NCBI GenBank assembly: GCA_027382625.1 | Contig: JAJKFJ010022575.1 | Location: 93,277-157,276 of the forward strand | Origin: Tetmemena sp. SeJ-2015 | Lineage: Eukaryota; Ciliophora; Spirotrichea; Sporadotrichida; Oxytrichidae | DNA length: 64,000 nucleotides | Reading direction: 5' to 3' | In this document: positions 11,086 to 23,400 of the stretch, piece by piece | Numbering within the stretch: the first letter of the stretch is position 1 | Layout: each line of letters begins with the position of its first letter | Made by a program: the position numbers and the translations under genes | Notes under the pieces: model-generated | Database searches by the model: none | What the model was told of the DNA's origin: nothing | What the model saw: the letters and a program-made list of their open reading frames with translations, nothing else

Positions 11086-13475
11086 ATGAATACGATAAGT
11101 ACTTCAGGTTAAAAAGCATAAGTTACTCTACAAAATATATTGGGATATGATCCTTAATCAACTGTGAAATAAAGGGCAAGCAAATATTTATACAATTAAA
11201 TAAGTATTTTACTAGTTTTCATTAAAATTATATTATCAAATCAAGCAAAGACCTTTTATTCTCAATTTAGAAGGATCAGATTGGGAAATATGAAAAGCAG
11301 AATTAGAGTAGTGGAACTTTTGAATATACAAATGGCCAGCAAAAGCAATTATAATTCTGACTTATAAAATATTTTTAGAAATTTTCAAACTCAATGGATA
11401 GAGCAGGTTTCCAAAATTCAGCAATAAATTAGAGTGGCAAGAAGGTTAGTAAACAGGAAAATACCAGACTTCATCCAGGATAAAATTAATTCACTCTCCA
11501 CCTTCCTGAGCTTTAGACTAGAATCTTAGTTAATTATATTTTCTCTATTTTTAATCTAGAGTGTGGGAAGAGGCTAAAACAGCAATCAATAGACTTTTGA
11601 AGGAGGGAATATTTATCCTCAGAGCGCAACAAATCAGATTAGAGATGTTAACTATATTAACGTCTTTATTCAGCCTCACCACAGATCACTGAAGTAACTT
11701 AAGAAAGATCGAACTGAAAGTGCTAAGAGAAGAGATTAGCTTATAAATACTCAAACTTCTTCATCTTAATCAGCAGCTCTTATTGACCAAGATAATTAAT
11801 GTTTTGCTATTTAATATCAGATTAGGCTTTGGCAGTTATGTAAAGGGGAGAGGGTGTAGTTGATATATTCAGAGATGATAATAACATGAGAACTAATTCT
11901 TACGAGGGCCCATCCTAATCACTTTAATATTCTTAGGAAGAACTTAACTCTCAAGCTTATAATTAAGATGGTATTGAAGATCTTACTGAAATTTATTTGC
12001 GATTCTTATTCTGTTTTACTGGGACTGGAGAGTACTTAGATGCAGCTCATAGAAGGAGCTTGTTAGCTCAGCAGGTGGCAGCAGGTCAGATCGATCTAGA
12101 GTCAGTAGTTAGTTAGAACTTGGAGGGATAGGATTTCATGAGTTACATCAACGCTATTCTGTTTCATTCCCCCCTCTTTGAGGAGATGGCGAAGCTAAAT
12201 TTTAAGTAACAATTTTTCTTTTGAAAGCAGTCTAATAAGTTAGATGCTCTGTTGAGAAAAGAGTAGAACTAAAGCAGCGAGGAGAACTCGCCCAGGCCAA
12301 ACACAGGTGGTGCAAATATCATTCATACTAAGTAGAGTCACTTGAAAGGACTTCAAAAGCCGCCTAAAGTCAGCTCTGCCACTCTAAATATCATTTTGTC
12401 TATTATAACTCGAAGCGATGCTATATTCTAGAAAGTTAGCAAAGCTGATAAGAAACCCTACAAAGGAGAATTTTCACAACAGAGAGTAGAGGCATAGGTT
12501 TTGAATGAAGTCTTGGACTAAGTACTAACAGGCAAATTTTACTACTAGTCAGATAGAATGGAGAAAAAACTCTCCAGAGAGGAAATCAAATACGGTAAAA
12601 CTAGCAAGTAAAGTTCGTTTAATACTTATTTTAAAGTTATGATCTGAAATTAAGGTTACCTAAATGGCATGGATTACAAATAAATTCTTCTTGAATAAGC
12701 AAAAGTCAAACTAGCTCCCATAAATGATAAAAATGAAGAGAAGAAGTTTTATTCACTTGACATGCTCCCGATTGAACCTGAAATTCTTGCTTTAAAGTTA
12801 TTTTATCTAGTTGAAACTTATATTCTAGACGAAATTTTCAGTATTGAAAAGATAAAACAGTTTGAGTCAAAGATTAGGAAAATCCTTCTTGCAACAGATG
12901 ACGAAGATGCTATTGTTACTTTTCTAACCTAAGAATTCAATCCATAAACTCATCTTCCTCAAGATCATCTTGCAGATATGACTCTCTCGCAAGATAAAGT
13001 AGAGAGTTAAAAAGTTCATAATGCGCGAAGTATTGATACATTTAACACCCTTAGTTAAAAAGAATCAGGCTATAAGGAGATGGCCGAACGGAAAAAGGAA
13101 ATTGTAATAAAAAACGCGCATTAAAAGCATATTCTGATCAAGAATTTGATTGCTGCTATTAATCATTCGAACTCGCACATAGCTGAGCTCAAAGAAGATA
13201 TCAATTATTTGCCTAATGCTAACAGAGGGAGGAAATTTAGAACTGGTTAAAAGGGAGAATAAGAAGAGGATTTAGAAAAAGAGGAGCAGTAGGAGCTAGA
13301 GATACAAAAGAAAGAGGCTGAAGTCAAAAGAATGCTTTATTTGTAATATAGATTCTTAAGAATAACTTTTTAGATGTTTTCTGGAGATGGTGAGATAAAT
13401 AAGCACAAAGTGTAAAGAACAAGGATTGATACTTGTAAAGATATGGCACTCTTATTATCAAAATTAACAGAGTGA
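11086..13475 (+). CDS. Conserved-looking helical protein of unknown function
   Basis: The frame runs from ATG 11086 to TGA 13473-13475 once three IESs are removed: 86 bp between GATAAT copies (11791, 11877), about 21 bp with AAG near 12207-12230, and about 21 bp with ATT near 12626-12650. The protein starts MNTISTSGQKAQVTL. It contains helical blocks such as LTEIYLRFLFCFTGTGEYL, DFMSYINAILFHSPLF and PEILALKLFYLVETYILDEI, and ends in a charged coiled-coil region (EEDLEKEEQQELEIQ) and DMALLLSKLTE. No catalytic motif was recognised. Reading pattern and Gln/Lys-rich composition are normal for this genome. Confidence 0.65.
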
Positions 13476-13599
13476 TGATAATATGAAGTTATTTTATTCA
13501 TAATGTAAAAATAAAACTATAATTTTAATAGGAAATTAATCTTAATATAGGAATCATTGAATCTTAACATAAGCAAAAGCAATTTGTTTGATTTTAGAA

Positions 13600-15470
13600 T
13601 CAGCTATCTGAGATAACATCCTCTATTGAATTTTCCTCTGTGTAATTAAGACTTTCTTTTCCAGTCTAGCTACTCATGAATATTTTGCTGGTGTTCTCTA
13701 AGCTCTTTCTAACTTAGCTGCTGTTGAGTCCAAGAGTATTCTTTGCACTTTATTGGTATTTAAATTACGATCTTTACCCAGGAATCATAGAAAGGCCAGA
13801 TGCTGAGCCTTTTATTTGAGATCCTGCATCTAGACTATTCTTAGCTGGCCTCAGATCATTATTTTATGAGCTCAATGCTTTAAGTCCTGGAATAAGAGGG
13901 TCTTCATTTTCATTGATTAAAAATTTTTAACAAACCATAATTTTATTAATTATTGATAGATGTTGTTGCTGCCAACTATGGCGTTTCTTATCTTAAATTA
14001 GTATCGTAATTTGAGATATTTGAGGAGAGGGAATAATCCTTAGCTTGGCTTCTTCTATCAGAAGGATTTTGAATAATAGTTGAGCTGGATATTCCTGGAT
14101 AATGAGTAACTAAGTCCTGCGATTCCATTTAGCCACCTAGATGACCTTGAGTTTGCTATTTTTAATTAGCCTTAGATTTATTACTCATCAGTTGCAGTAA
14201 TCTCATGTCATCATACTTATTTTCCTCCTCTTTGATGTCGAATAACTCCCTCTACTAATTCTCATTTTCGTTTCTAACTTCTGAAAGCTACTAAATTTAT
14301 TCTTAAATATCATATTAGTTAAAATTAGGTCTTGATCATTGCTGCCAGTTGCTAGCTATTCATTCTAACTTAGAGGTCTCGCTATTTTAAGAGTATTTAT
14401 AATCTCTAAGGTTTGAGAGCGCAGAGGAGTTGTGTCCTTTCTATTCAGTACCATATCCAAAGTTGAGTCACTAGATTTATAAAGCGACTTTTCTAAAGTC
14501 TCAAGCTTGTTGTTATTTGCGGATGTCAATAAGTTACTAGGATTGAAATTAGCATTCGGAATAGGGGAGTCATTCCAATTTATGAGCTTCTCATTCTCCT
14601 AGATTATAATCTCATGCCCATGACTAAGCTGTTAAGGAGCCGCTCTACCGTTACCGAAGGTGTTCTATCTTGATTGATTAGGGATGATTTCCTCGAGGGA
14701 CATAGCTCCCGAGCTTAGATTCTACTGTACATTCTAAGTCTGAAGTAAAGGCGCTTGAGTTTGCTACATTTGAGTTGCTGCACGGTTCTGTTATTGACTT
14801 TAGCTTTTGCCATTAATGAGTTCCTGCCTTCTCTCTATTAAACTAGTCTCAATTTTATCTAAGTTATTCATGAAGAGCATGCTTTTATTGTCATCGCGAG
14901 CCATTTAAGATGCTGGAACTCCCTCCTCTACTTAGAACATGTTTGTTTCGGTAGATCACCTCCAGCTCTTAAGCTCGATCTATTTTCTACATGAGCATTT
15001 AAATCACTGTTTGTAAAATCTTAATGAGCTTGGGCCGCACCTATGCTGCTCATCAATTAGCTATCTCTCTCTTATTGAGTCTAAAGCTCTGACTCTTTCT
15101 CATAATTAATGTCTTATTAATTTTGATCTAGAGCTTTTCTGGTGCTCTCTTATATCTACATCTAAAATATGAAATTTTAAAGATAAATTTAAGTTCGAAG
15201 ACTACATTTTTATACTTTCGCCACCAGCCAAATAAAAGTCTAAGTTCTTCTTCCTTTCTATCAATGGAGAGTTAAGAGCTCTCTCTCACTTCTTCTAGCG
15301 TCCTATAGCCAGTCATATTGTTATTTTAACGAGATTAATTATAGGGCTGCTCCTCAATTATGGGCTCCAAACTGCTTTGAAAGTGTGAATGCATGTTCTA
15401 GTGCTGCTTATCTAATTTTGGACTTCTACCTAAATCAAATTAAATAGAGTCAACTATAATATTTAATAGG
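13600..15470 (-). CDS. Coiled-coil/disordered protein of unknown function
   Basis: Minus-strand frames separated by IESs end at TGA 13600-13602. The N-terminal piece includes MTGYRTLEEVRE and RKEEELRLLFGW. The middle piece has MLFMNNLDKIETSL, a Gln-rich tract and GHEIIIQENEKLINW. A coiled coil follows (NENENQQRELFDIKEE), then LVTHYPGISSST. A 40-bp IES between ATTGAT copies (13912, 13952) separates LAATTSIN from ENEDPLIPGLKAL. The C-terminus ends EDVISDS. The 5' end is provisional because the first ATG is not clear. No known domain was recognised. Low sequence complexity suggests a scaffold or cytoskeletal role, which is only a guess. Confidence 0.55.
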
Positions 15471-15635
15471 ATAAGTTGAAAAGACTTAAAAATAAAGAGT
15501 GATATTAGGGGAAAAAAGTTTGCAATAATTTTGTAGTTTTTTGCTGTAATTATTAACAAACTAGTAAATTTAAATAACCTAAATTGAGGGCTGAATTGGT
15601 GGGTGTTGATTTTTATTCAAAGTTTTATGTGATAT

Positions 15636-18600
15636 TCATAAGAGATGGATTCCCTTCGTTTTCAAATTCTGACTCTCTAGATCCTGTTAGCAAATATCTT
15701 TAAATAGAACTGCATTATAAGAAAAGCAGTATTTATACGTCCTTAAATCCATTAGAAGCTCTTGCTTAGTTCTCATTTGCAGCAAAGGGTAATCTTTAGC
15801 TATTGAAAGCAGCCATTTCTTCTTCATATTGATTGAATCCTTAAAATATTTCCAATAACGAAAAAAATACTCTTATAAACCTTAGATATCTTCTTCATCT
15901 TCGGGCTAAGCACCTGAATCAAGTAAGTCCTCATCTCTGCTTATGATTTCTAAATTAATTTTTGAGAATGTGGTTCTCGTAAAGTACTTGTTCACAAATC
16001 ATTATATACAAGCACAGCCAATCAATCATATTTTTATTCCTCTTCTGGTCACGATAAAAAGTTGCTCCTGGCTATGAATGAGCAGGCGATTGCTATCCCT
16101 TACTTTGTAAGTAAACTGCATTATTGCTGCTCATAATCTACTGTGTGGCTGCAGGGTCAACCTCATTAGGATTTGAATTGCTTGTCTAGTAAGCGACAGC
16201 AAGTGCCCCATCTTCAGCTTTTCTATTTGCACTCAATGCTTGCACATTACCCTTTGATAAGCACAAAAAATATTTCCTTATGTGAGTAGAAGGTAGCTTC
16301 TTACTTCACTTGAATAAATAGAAATAAAATTTAATTTCAACCATCAAAATTTATTGGATTAATTTCTTGGTTGAGGCTTTAGAACATTGGAAATTCGCTT
16401 CTACTTGGGGCATTGAAAAAGATCTATAGCTATTTCTGCTTAGCTTGTGTATTCTAGTCAAAAGAGGGAACTTTCTAATGAGCCCCATGGATAGTGCCTG
16501 GTGTACCTAAAGCTGGCTCTCCGCTCAGGACTTATCCTTCTTCTATAATTCGAACTGGAGATGCGTTGCTGTCCAGCTTACCCTTTGAACTATCTTCATC
16601 TAGTGAATTCTCCTAACTTTGCTTTACTGGGCTTAATCCTCGTTGGTTAGGAGTTTGTGTTAGAGACAGATCATTCTCATCATTCAGATACTATTAAATC
16701 TATTTTAAGTACCTTTTATTCCTTAATTAAATTAACTTAAATATATCCTATTTATTTTGAGATCCCTCGTAATTGATTTAGTAATCTTCATCGTCTTTCT
16801 TGAAGCAGTAGCCTTTCTAAGTAGCTACTCTTGCTTGTTTAATTCTATTAAATTAAACTCAAATGATTTACTACTTGTTGGAAGAAATTAGACTTTCGCC
16901 GTTTTTCGAGGCCCCTCCACCCATTAAACCATTTAAATTATAGATTTTTGATTCATGCTAAATAAGAGGATTGATGACTTGATCTTAGAAACCGCAGATG
17001 TCTGTCTTCTAAGATTCTAAAGAGCCTGAATCTTTTTGCTATCAGAGCCTACTGCCGGTTTCCCGAAATTACTTCCAGCACCGCTTGCACTAATTTTCTC
17101 ACTCAGCATAGAAGTACCTAGAGCAGACGACATTTTTCTATCATTAAAATATATTCAGTCAAAGATAAATACCTGTTCATAAAATTCTTTCATCTCTGTT
17201 ATTTCCTAATGGGGACTAGTCTCCATCTAGAGTGGAGTCCTTTCTTCCTCCAAAGAAAAACTTTCCAGAGGCAGCTGAGATAAAAAATTGCAGAAATGAG
17301 AAATTAAGAGACACTATGATGGCGAGCAGGGCTCTTGGAATCTCCTGTCACTGCCACAACTACACTACTCTTTAGTCCTTGCTGCATTCGCTTTAGATCT
17401 TTTTCTCTTGCCGCCTTGTTACTCTCAAAAATTTTCTTATCACTCACTAGCTTGTATTTTTAACAGGCTTCTATAAAATCATCGCAAGCCATTAGAATCC
17501 TGTAGTAAAAATAAAGTTAATGAATTTATGATGTATTTTAAGTGCTACTCACAAGTATTCCTGTATATTTCAATAATCTAGGTCTATGGACGAGAGCACT
17601 CGCAATCATTAAGAAAGTACACAAACTGCTCAAATGAGAGGCCATTAATAGCATAAGACTATCTGAGGTACTGGCCAAGCTCAAGTTACACTAGGTCTGT
17701 TTCGATGGTGGTATAGAATTAGTAAATGCCCTCCATCCAGACATTTTCATTGTTCTCATGCTCAATCACAGCATTCATTCCTATATGCAGATAAGCAGAC
17801 ACAGGAAGCTTCATCTCAAACTTTGTTCGCACAGTTTGCATAAGTCCATCTTTAGGAATGTTATTTGCACTAGCCTCAAGACCCTCCACAAAGAAGGTTT
17901 TGACCATAGAATGGATCCTAGTTTTAGTATCGGGATTAGTGTGGGTGCCAAAATCAAACTTGCTCATAATGTAGTCTTAAGTAAATTAATTCATTAGATT
18001 AGTCTCTAAGCTTCTCAATAGTAACAAAAGGGACAGTTTGATAGAGAGGAGTCACAAAGTCGTTTATATTGCGATATTTTGATTGAGTAATTTTCTCAAT
18101 CAGTTCCTTGAACATCTAGTAGTCAGAGACTTCTATGCCTTTTTACAATCTCTTGTTATCAGAAAGAACCTTTGCATATCTCTTCAACTGCTATTAAATG
18201 ATATTGTGTATGTAAGGAAGTGCCTCTGCTACGATCCCTAAAAGTGAAGACTTTGCTTAGTTAAATTCTATATATAGCCCTTATATCACATTAGAAGAGA
18301 AGAGTGCACTCACAGCAAAATTTGCTGTTTTTATTAGCTTCACATTATAAAATCCCTAATTATTTTACATAGGCGCAGAAGATTGAATAAGGTAGTCTAT
18401 CTCGATCAAGGCCTATGAATTTTCTAAAAAGCTCAATTCTTGAGTCTACCTCTCTATGCTTTTGGAAAGAAACGAGATAAATCTCACAATACTTCTTGGC
18501 TAGAGCTCCCAATCCGAATCTGTTATTCATTTATTCATAGTAAAAGTGGTCCATATTCATGAGTGAGTATCTATCATTCTTATCCATTGCTATGATTTTA

Positions 18601-19560
18601 GCCTAGATAATCTACCCAATCATGCTAAGAGTCTTCTTGACTGACTTGTATTCCTTAGCTAGTGGGGATTTACCCTCTCGAACTAACTTCATCAAATTTC
18701 TGATAGGAGTATATACTTTTTCAAGGGGTGGTTAAGCTTTGAAGGCCTCAATGAGTTCTTAGGTTGCTTCTATTAGGCGTAGCTTTTAAGCATTATGCAT
18801 GATACTTGAAGCTTGAGAATTAATTTTTGTGTGCTTTGTTACTCCTAGGGGAATTGAGTTTTTAGGCATCTCAGACATAGATATATAAGTTTAGCACTCC
18901 CGTTCGTATTTCGCATTCACATACTTATCTCTTAAGTAGTTAAGTTGCTAATTTGCAATCTTTAGCTATGCCTGCAAATCAAAGATTTGATCATCATCTC
19001 TTAACTTTTACTCCTCCATCTCTTATTGCTTTTCCCTGGTCTATTACATGAATCCTTGATACTCTACTTGTAATTGAAACTTGGCCATCGCTGCGTCATC
19101 ATATTGCTTCTATAGTAAAGCACACTCTTACTTCAGCTACTCAATTTTAATGGCTTAAGGAGTTTTAGTATTGAGGCAGCGAGTTATCCTATCTATATCA
19201 AGTATGATATCTTCCTCATACACATCTATCTTTTCATTAACTTCGTGATAAGCCTTTGCATCTAGCTAAGTTAGGAATGTCTTTTATTTGGCTTCTAACA
19301 TTATCTGTACTTGCTCGTGCAACTCTTTATCATCGATGTAGTGATCATATCTAGGGAATATAACTTTAAGGCAATTTTTAAGTCTCTCAAAGCGGTCTTT
19401 GCCTGCCTTATGTCTATCCTCCTCATTATGAATCAAGCGGGTTGCAATTGAAAGAACATGCTAAGTCTTTTTCATAATTGATCTTTTTAAGTCCACAAAT
19501 TTCAACTCCTTATCTTCCTTCTACTCTATTAGCTTTTTTACCTGCTGCATTAAATATTAA
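15636..19560 (-). CDS. Large coiled-coil protein, possibly axonemal/ciliary
   Basis: One minus-strand gene can be followed through at least four clean IES joins: pointer ATGT near 18360, AGACTA near 18000, TACAGGA near 17500-17570 and ATGA near 17150. The first half is coiled coil (KELHEQVQIMLEAKQK, REKQQEMEEQKLRDDD). A compact region follows with MNNRFGLGALAKKY, YLVSFQKHREVDSRIELF and RKFIGLDRDRLPYSI, then FDFGTHTNPDTKTRIHSMV and LSFEQFVYFLNDCEC. The C-terminal third is disordered, and the last part (LQEYFFRYWKYFKDS...KGIHLL) ends at TGA 15636-15638. The RFG...LA-K pattern recalls TSNAXIP1-type ciliary proteins, but that comparison is from memory. The start near 19550 is provisional. Confidence 0.6.
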
Positions 19561-19861
19561 ATAAGGTAGTAGGATTGAATTATAATGGATTAGGTTCTCC
19601 ATGTTTGAAGTTAAATGAAGAGTCTGTTGCTTTATTTACTTCAGTAAATTTCTAATTTGCTTTTCCACCTAAGTTTATAGTTATAGCTTTTATGGATTTT
19701 GGAAAAGTTATAATTGTGATGAATTTTAGTAAACTTACTTGATCAAAATAAGAGTGCCATAAATTATAAAAAATCGCTCTACACCTTAGAATTTGAAAGA
19801 ATAAATTTAAAATAAAATTGAAAGTGAAGAATGGAAAGTAATTAAGAATCATAACAATAAG

Positions 19862-20294
19862 ATGCTCTCAAAACGTATGTCAAGTAAGCATTGATAGATA
19901 CACTTGCTGAATGCAACGATCAGTGTACCTAGACTTTAGATCTATTTATTATTTTTGTACTTTCGAAAGTCAAAGGTAGCTTCTTGAAGTATTGACAGAC
20001 ACATCGAACAGTAAGATAATATTAACAGCTGCTTTTTTTCTCAATTCAAATTGCTCAAACTGGTTATAGTGTTTTAAGATATGCATAGCAAAGAAGTTCA
20101 AATTATATTTAGCTCTTATACTTTCTGATAAAGTTGAGATATAAGAATTGAGTGAGCGATATTAGAAACGCTTAAACGAGCTCACTGGAAGGTTTAACTC
20201 ATTAGCAGACAGATTAGTGGGCTTGAACGATAGAGTAGATATCATATTAGAACAAGAAGAATAGATATAATAAGAAGGGATAACGACCAGTTGA
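19862..20294 (+). CDS. Small coiled-coil protein
   Basis: From ATG 19862 (MLSKRMSSK) the reading passes through one or two IES-like frame changes to DTLAECNDQCTQTLDLF and TFESQRQLLEVLTDTSNSK. It continues in one frame to SDKVEIQELSERYQKRLNEL, RFNSLADRLVGLNDRVDI and a TGA at 20292-20294. The last 60 residues are a clear coiled coil. Small size and helical content resemble subunits of multi-helix complexes, but I cannot assign one. It converges on the GAF-domain gene with about 120 bp between stops. Confidence 0.5.
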
Positions 20295-20416
20295 TTCATA
20301 CTTCAAGGATACAAGGCCATAAAGAAATTAAAGTTAAAGAGCTATAGCAATTTTAACAACGAAATTAAGTTACTAAGTTTTAGCTTATTATCATGAGTTC
20401 TCAAATTCGCTTTTAA

Positions 20417-23400
20417 TCAAGCGCTAGATTAATCATGAATATTCTAGTGTGATTCTCTGTCGTTTAGGTTGCTACTGTCATGTCTTTCCTCTTAATTTCC
20501 TAACCCGTGTGATCTCTGTTCCAAATCATCACTTTCCTCTCTTTCTACAGTCTATAAATCTTGAACTTTCAAGACTTTGTTATTAAGACTGTTGCTCTTT
20601 CTTCTGTAATTTGTGATGTCATCTACCAGTGCCCCTTCTTAAGTCTATCTAAGTGAATTTGTGCCTTCAAATCTAAACTGTGGGGCTATCTCTTCAAATT
20701 CTTCATTCTCTGGTTGTTCGTCTTTGAGGGTTTACTAATCATCAGCCTGAAGAATCTCTTCACCATACTCAATAAATCAATATTGTATTATTTCAAGATC
20801 GAGTTAGCTTATGCGTTGGTTTCGCAAGTCCTGAGTTGTAGTGTTATCTTCCATATTGAAATTGTTTGTGTTGGTATTAATCTCGTCTTGATCATATAAA
20901 TTTTATTGGGTTTATAATAAGGGAGCCATACATTAATTTTTTCATTATGAATTGATCGAAGATACCTGCTTGCATGCTCAGAGGTAAGATGTTGTCAAGG
21001 CCATATCCCATCATCATTATCTCATTATCAGTCTTCGCATTGATTTAAATGAAAAGTATTAATTTTTATAAATTGAGGTTTTGACTTAGCTTTTAAGCTT
21101 GAGGAATCGGGAACAAAGGCGCTAAGTTTTCTTCATGCTGCTTTAGGTATTCTTTGTAGGCAATGGCGTTTCATAGGATGAAAAATTATTTAAACATTAA
21201 TTTAAGTTTCTGTTGATACTGTCGCTCATCACTAGCATCTCATCTAAAATATTAATTGCGGTAATTTGATTATCAGATTTTCATCTGGTAGTGACCTTTA
21301 AAGGTGCTTTTCAGTTTCTTCAATGGCCTTGGTGTCGATATTAAGATTTTCTTTCTTAATCTTGTTTTTAAGGTCTTGTATCACTTAATGAACTTGCAAT
21401 TCAAAATAAGAATCCTACTCAATCTTTTATTTAATGTGCTTGCCTTGAATTCTTGATTCTCTGCTGGTACCATTTCAATATGTTCAGCTTCTCGATAGAG
21501 AGGCGCAGTTAATTTGAAAAGATTTCTAGAGATTCCTTTGCCACAAAATCAAGCTTGAATTCGCCTTGAGATCCTCCAAGGAAGGGATTGCTTGAGAGGT
21601 AGTGTTTGGGTTTGAACTCCATCTAAATGCAAATTTTAATTAAAGTTAATATGCAAATAAATGCAACCAAGGACTCTGTCTTCCTATTCTTTGTTAAAGA
21701 CAGGAACGCAGATTATTGGAACTTGCGCCTCTTTGCTATTGAATTTTAAGTCAACGTATTCATCATATTCGCTATACTTCAATCTAATTATTAAAGCATG
21801 CACATCGTTATATGATGTTCATTAATTTAATTAAATGGTTCAGTGATAACCAGCGTTTTCTTCTGTCTGATACAGAAGTGAGCTAGTCCCTTGAGAGGGA
21901 CACTCATCAAGTTTCCTTCTATTTCAACTCCTTCTGGAAGCTTTCCATCATTTTTAAGATAAATTATAAATAATAATTCCTTTCCATAAAGTCTGTCTCT
22001 AAGTTTAACAGGATCAGTCTCTCCAAGAAGCTATCCCTCAGTATGCACTTTCTCCTTGCATTCAAAGATTTCCTATTAGCTTTATCATTAGGGGAGAGAG
22101 TGCTGCCCTTCACATCATCAACTGTATTCACTCCAAATAGATTCAGTTTGATAAAGCACTACCTCTCATTATCTAAAATCAGAAGATTTACTCTCTCGAC
22201 TCCCACCAGAGAACTCAGCCTCTTTTCGCTCTCCCAAAGCAGACTTGCATAATTAGTACGAGAATATATATAGTCACATAAATGGATATAATTATTTAGG
22301 AATTCAAGTTGATTCCTATCTTAAAAAGATTCTTATAAGCTCTAATCAGTTTATTTTTCAAGTCAAGCTCTCTTTCCCTATTCAATTTTCTAAGGCAGGA
22401 TGTGCTCATCGCAAATAGCACCTCATGATCACTTACTGTGAAGCATCCATACTGTTTATTGTACTTGTAGTTTGGCATTTAAGAACCTTGAAGAGCACTC
22501 TTCAGCGTTTTCTAACTGCTTGTGAGTCCTGCCTCTTTTGTGGAAGGTACTAGTTTGAAATCTGGTTGTTCAAAACTATTCTCCTTTATAATTTAAATTG
22601 AAGATTAACAACAACTATTCAAGTCATAGTTTGAGGAGTTGATGGCGATCGAGAGTCCAGATTTACCTTGAAGTTGAAACCTTGTAACCAAGATGCTTTC
22701 AATGGGGTGAGTGTTCGTATAATTCAGGGCTGATTTCAAGCCCTCGAGATTTACAAAGTTAGGAATAAAACTATCTATCACTTAATAAGTTTGGTATCTG
22801 ATTTGGATCGTTTCTGATAAACTTCTCCCCTATTAAATTCATGCCAAGTTTAAAAACTTAAGCCCAGGGGTGCTTGGATACTCCATTCTTTTAAAATGAT
22901 ATCAGTTCTTAAGCGTGAATGTCGAGCATGAAGAATTTTACCACTTCACAATTCAGAATAATCGCAGACTTGTTATGAAACTCCCTTAAGATTGCAAAGA
23001 AATTATAAAATATACCATCAAATGCATTATAACTTTTAAATCAAGCTTCTTCTCATCTTCTAGTTTAGGCTGATGGACGTAGTCAGCTAACTTATCTAGT
23101 TTCTTAATTTGCATCACAGATTTTTAGAGATCTTAAATTAATGTAGACACATTTGCTTGAATCTACTTAGGCTTGAAATGCTTTCCACAGACTTCCTACA
23201 TCATATCTTCTCGATTAATGAAAATTTAATAGCTATTAGAATTAATGAATGTAATTTTTAATTTAAAAGATAATGACAGCTTTTGTGAATCTGAAATTAG
23301 AACCTTGAGTTAGAGCAAAGCTTTCTCTTCTTATGACTGGATCGTCGAAGGCTTCTCCATCCTCTTAAATCGCTTTATCAACCATCTCAGGAGTTAAGTC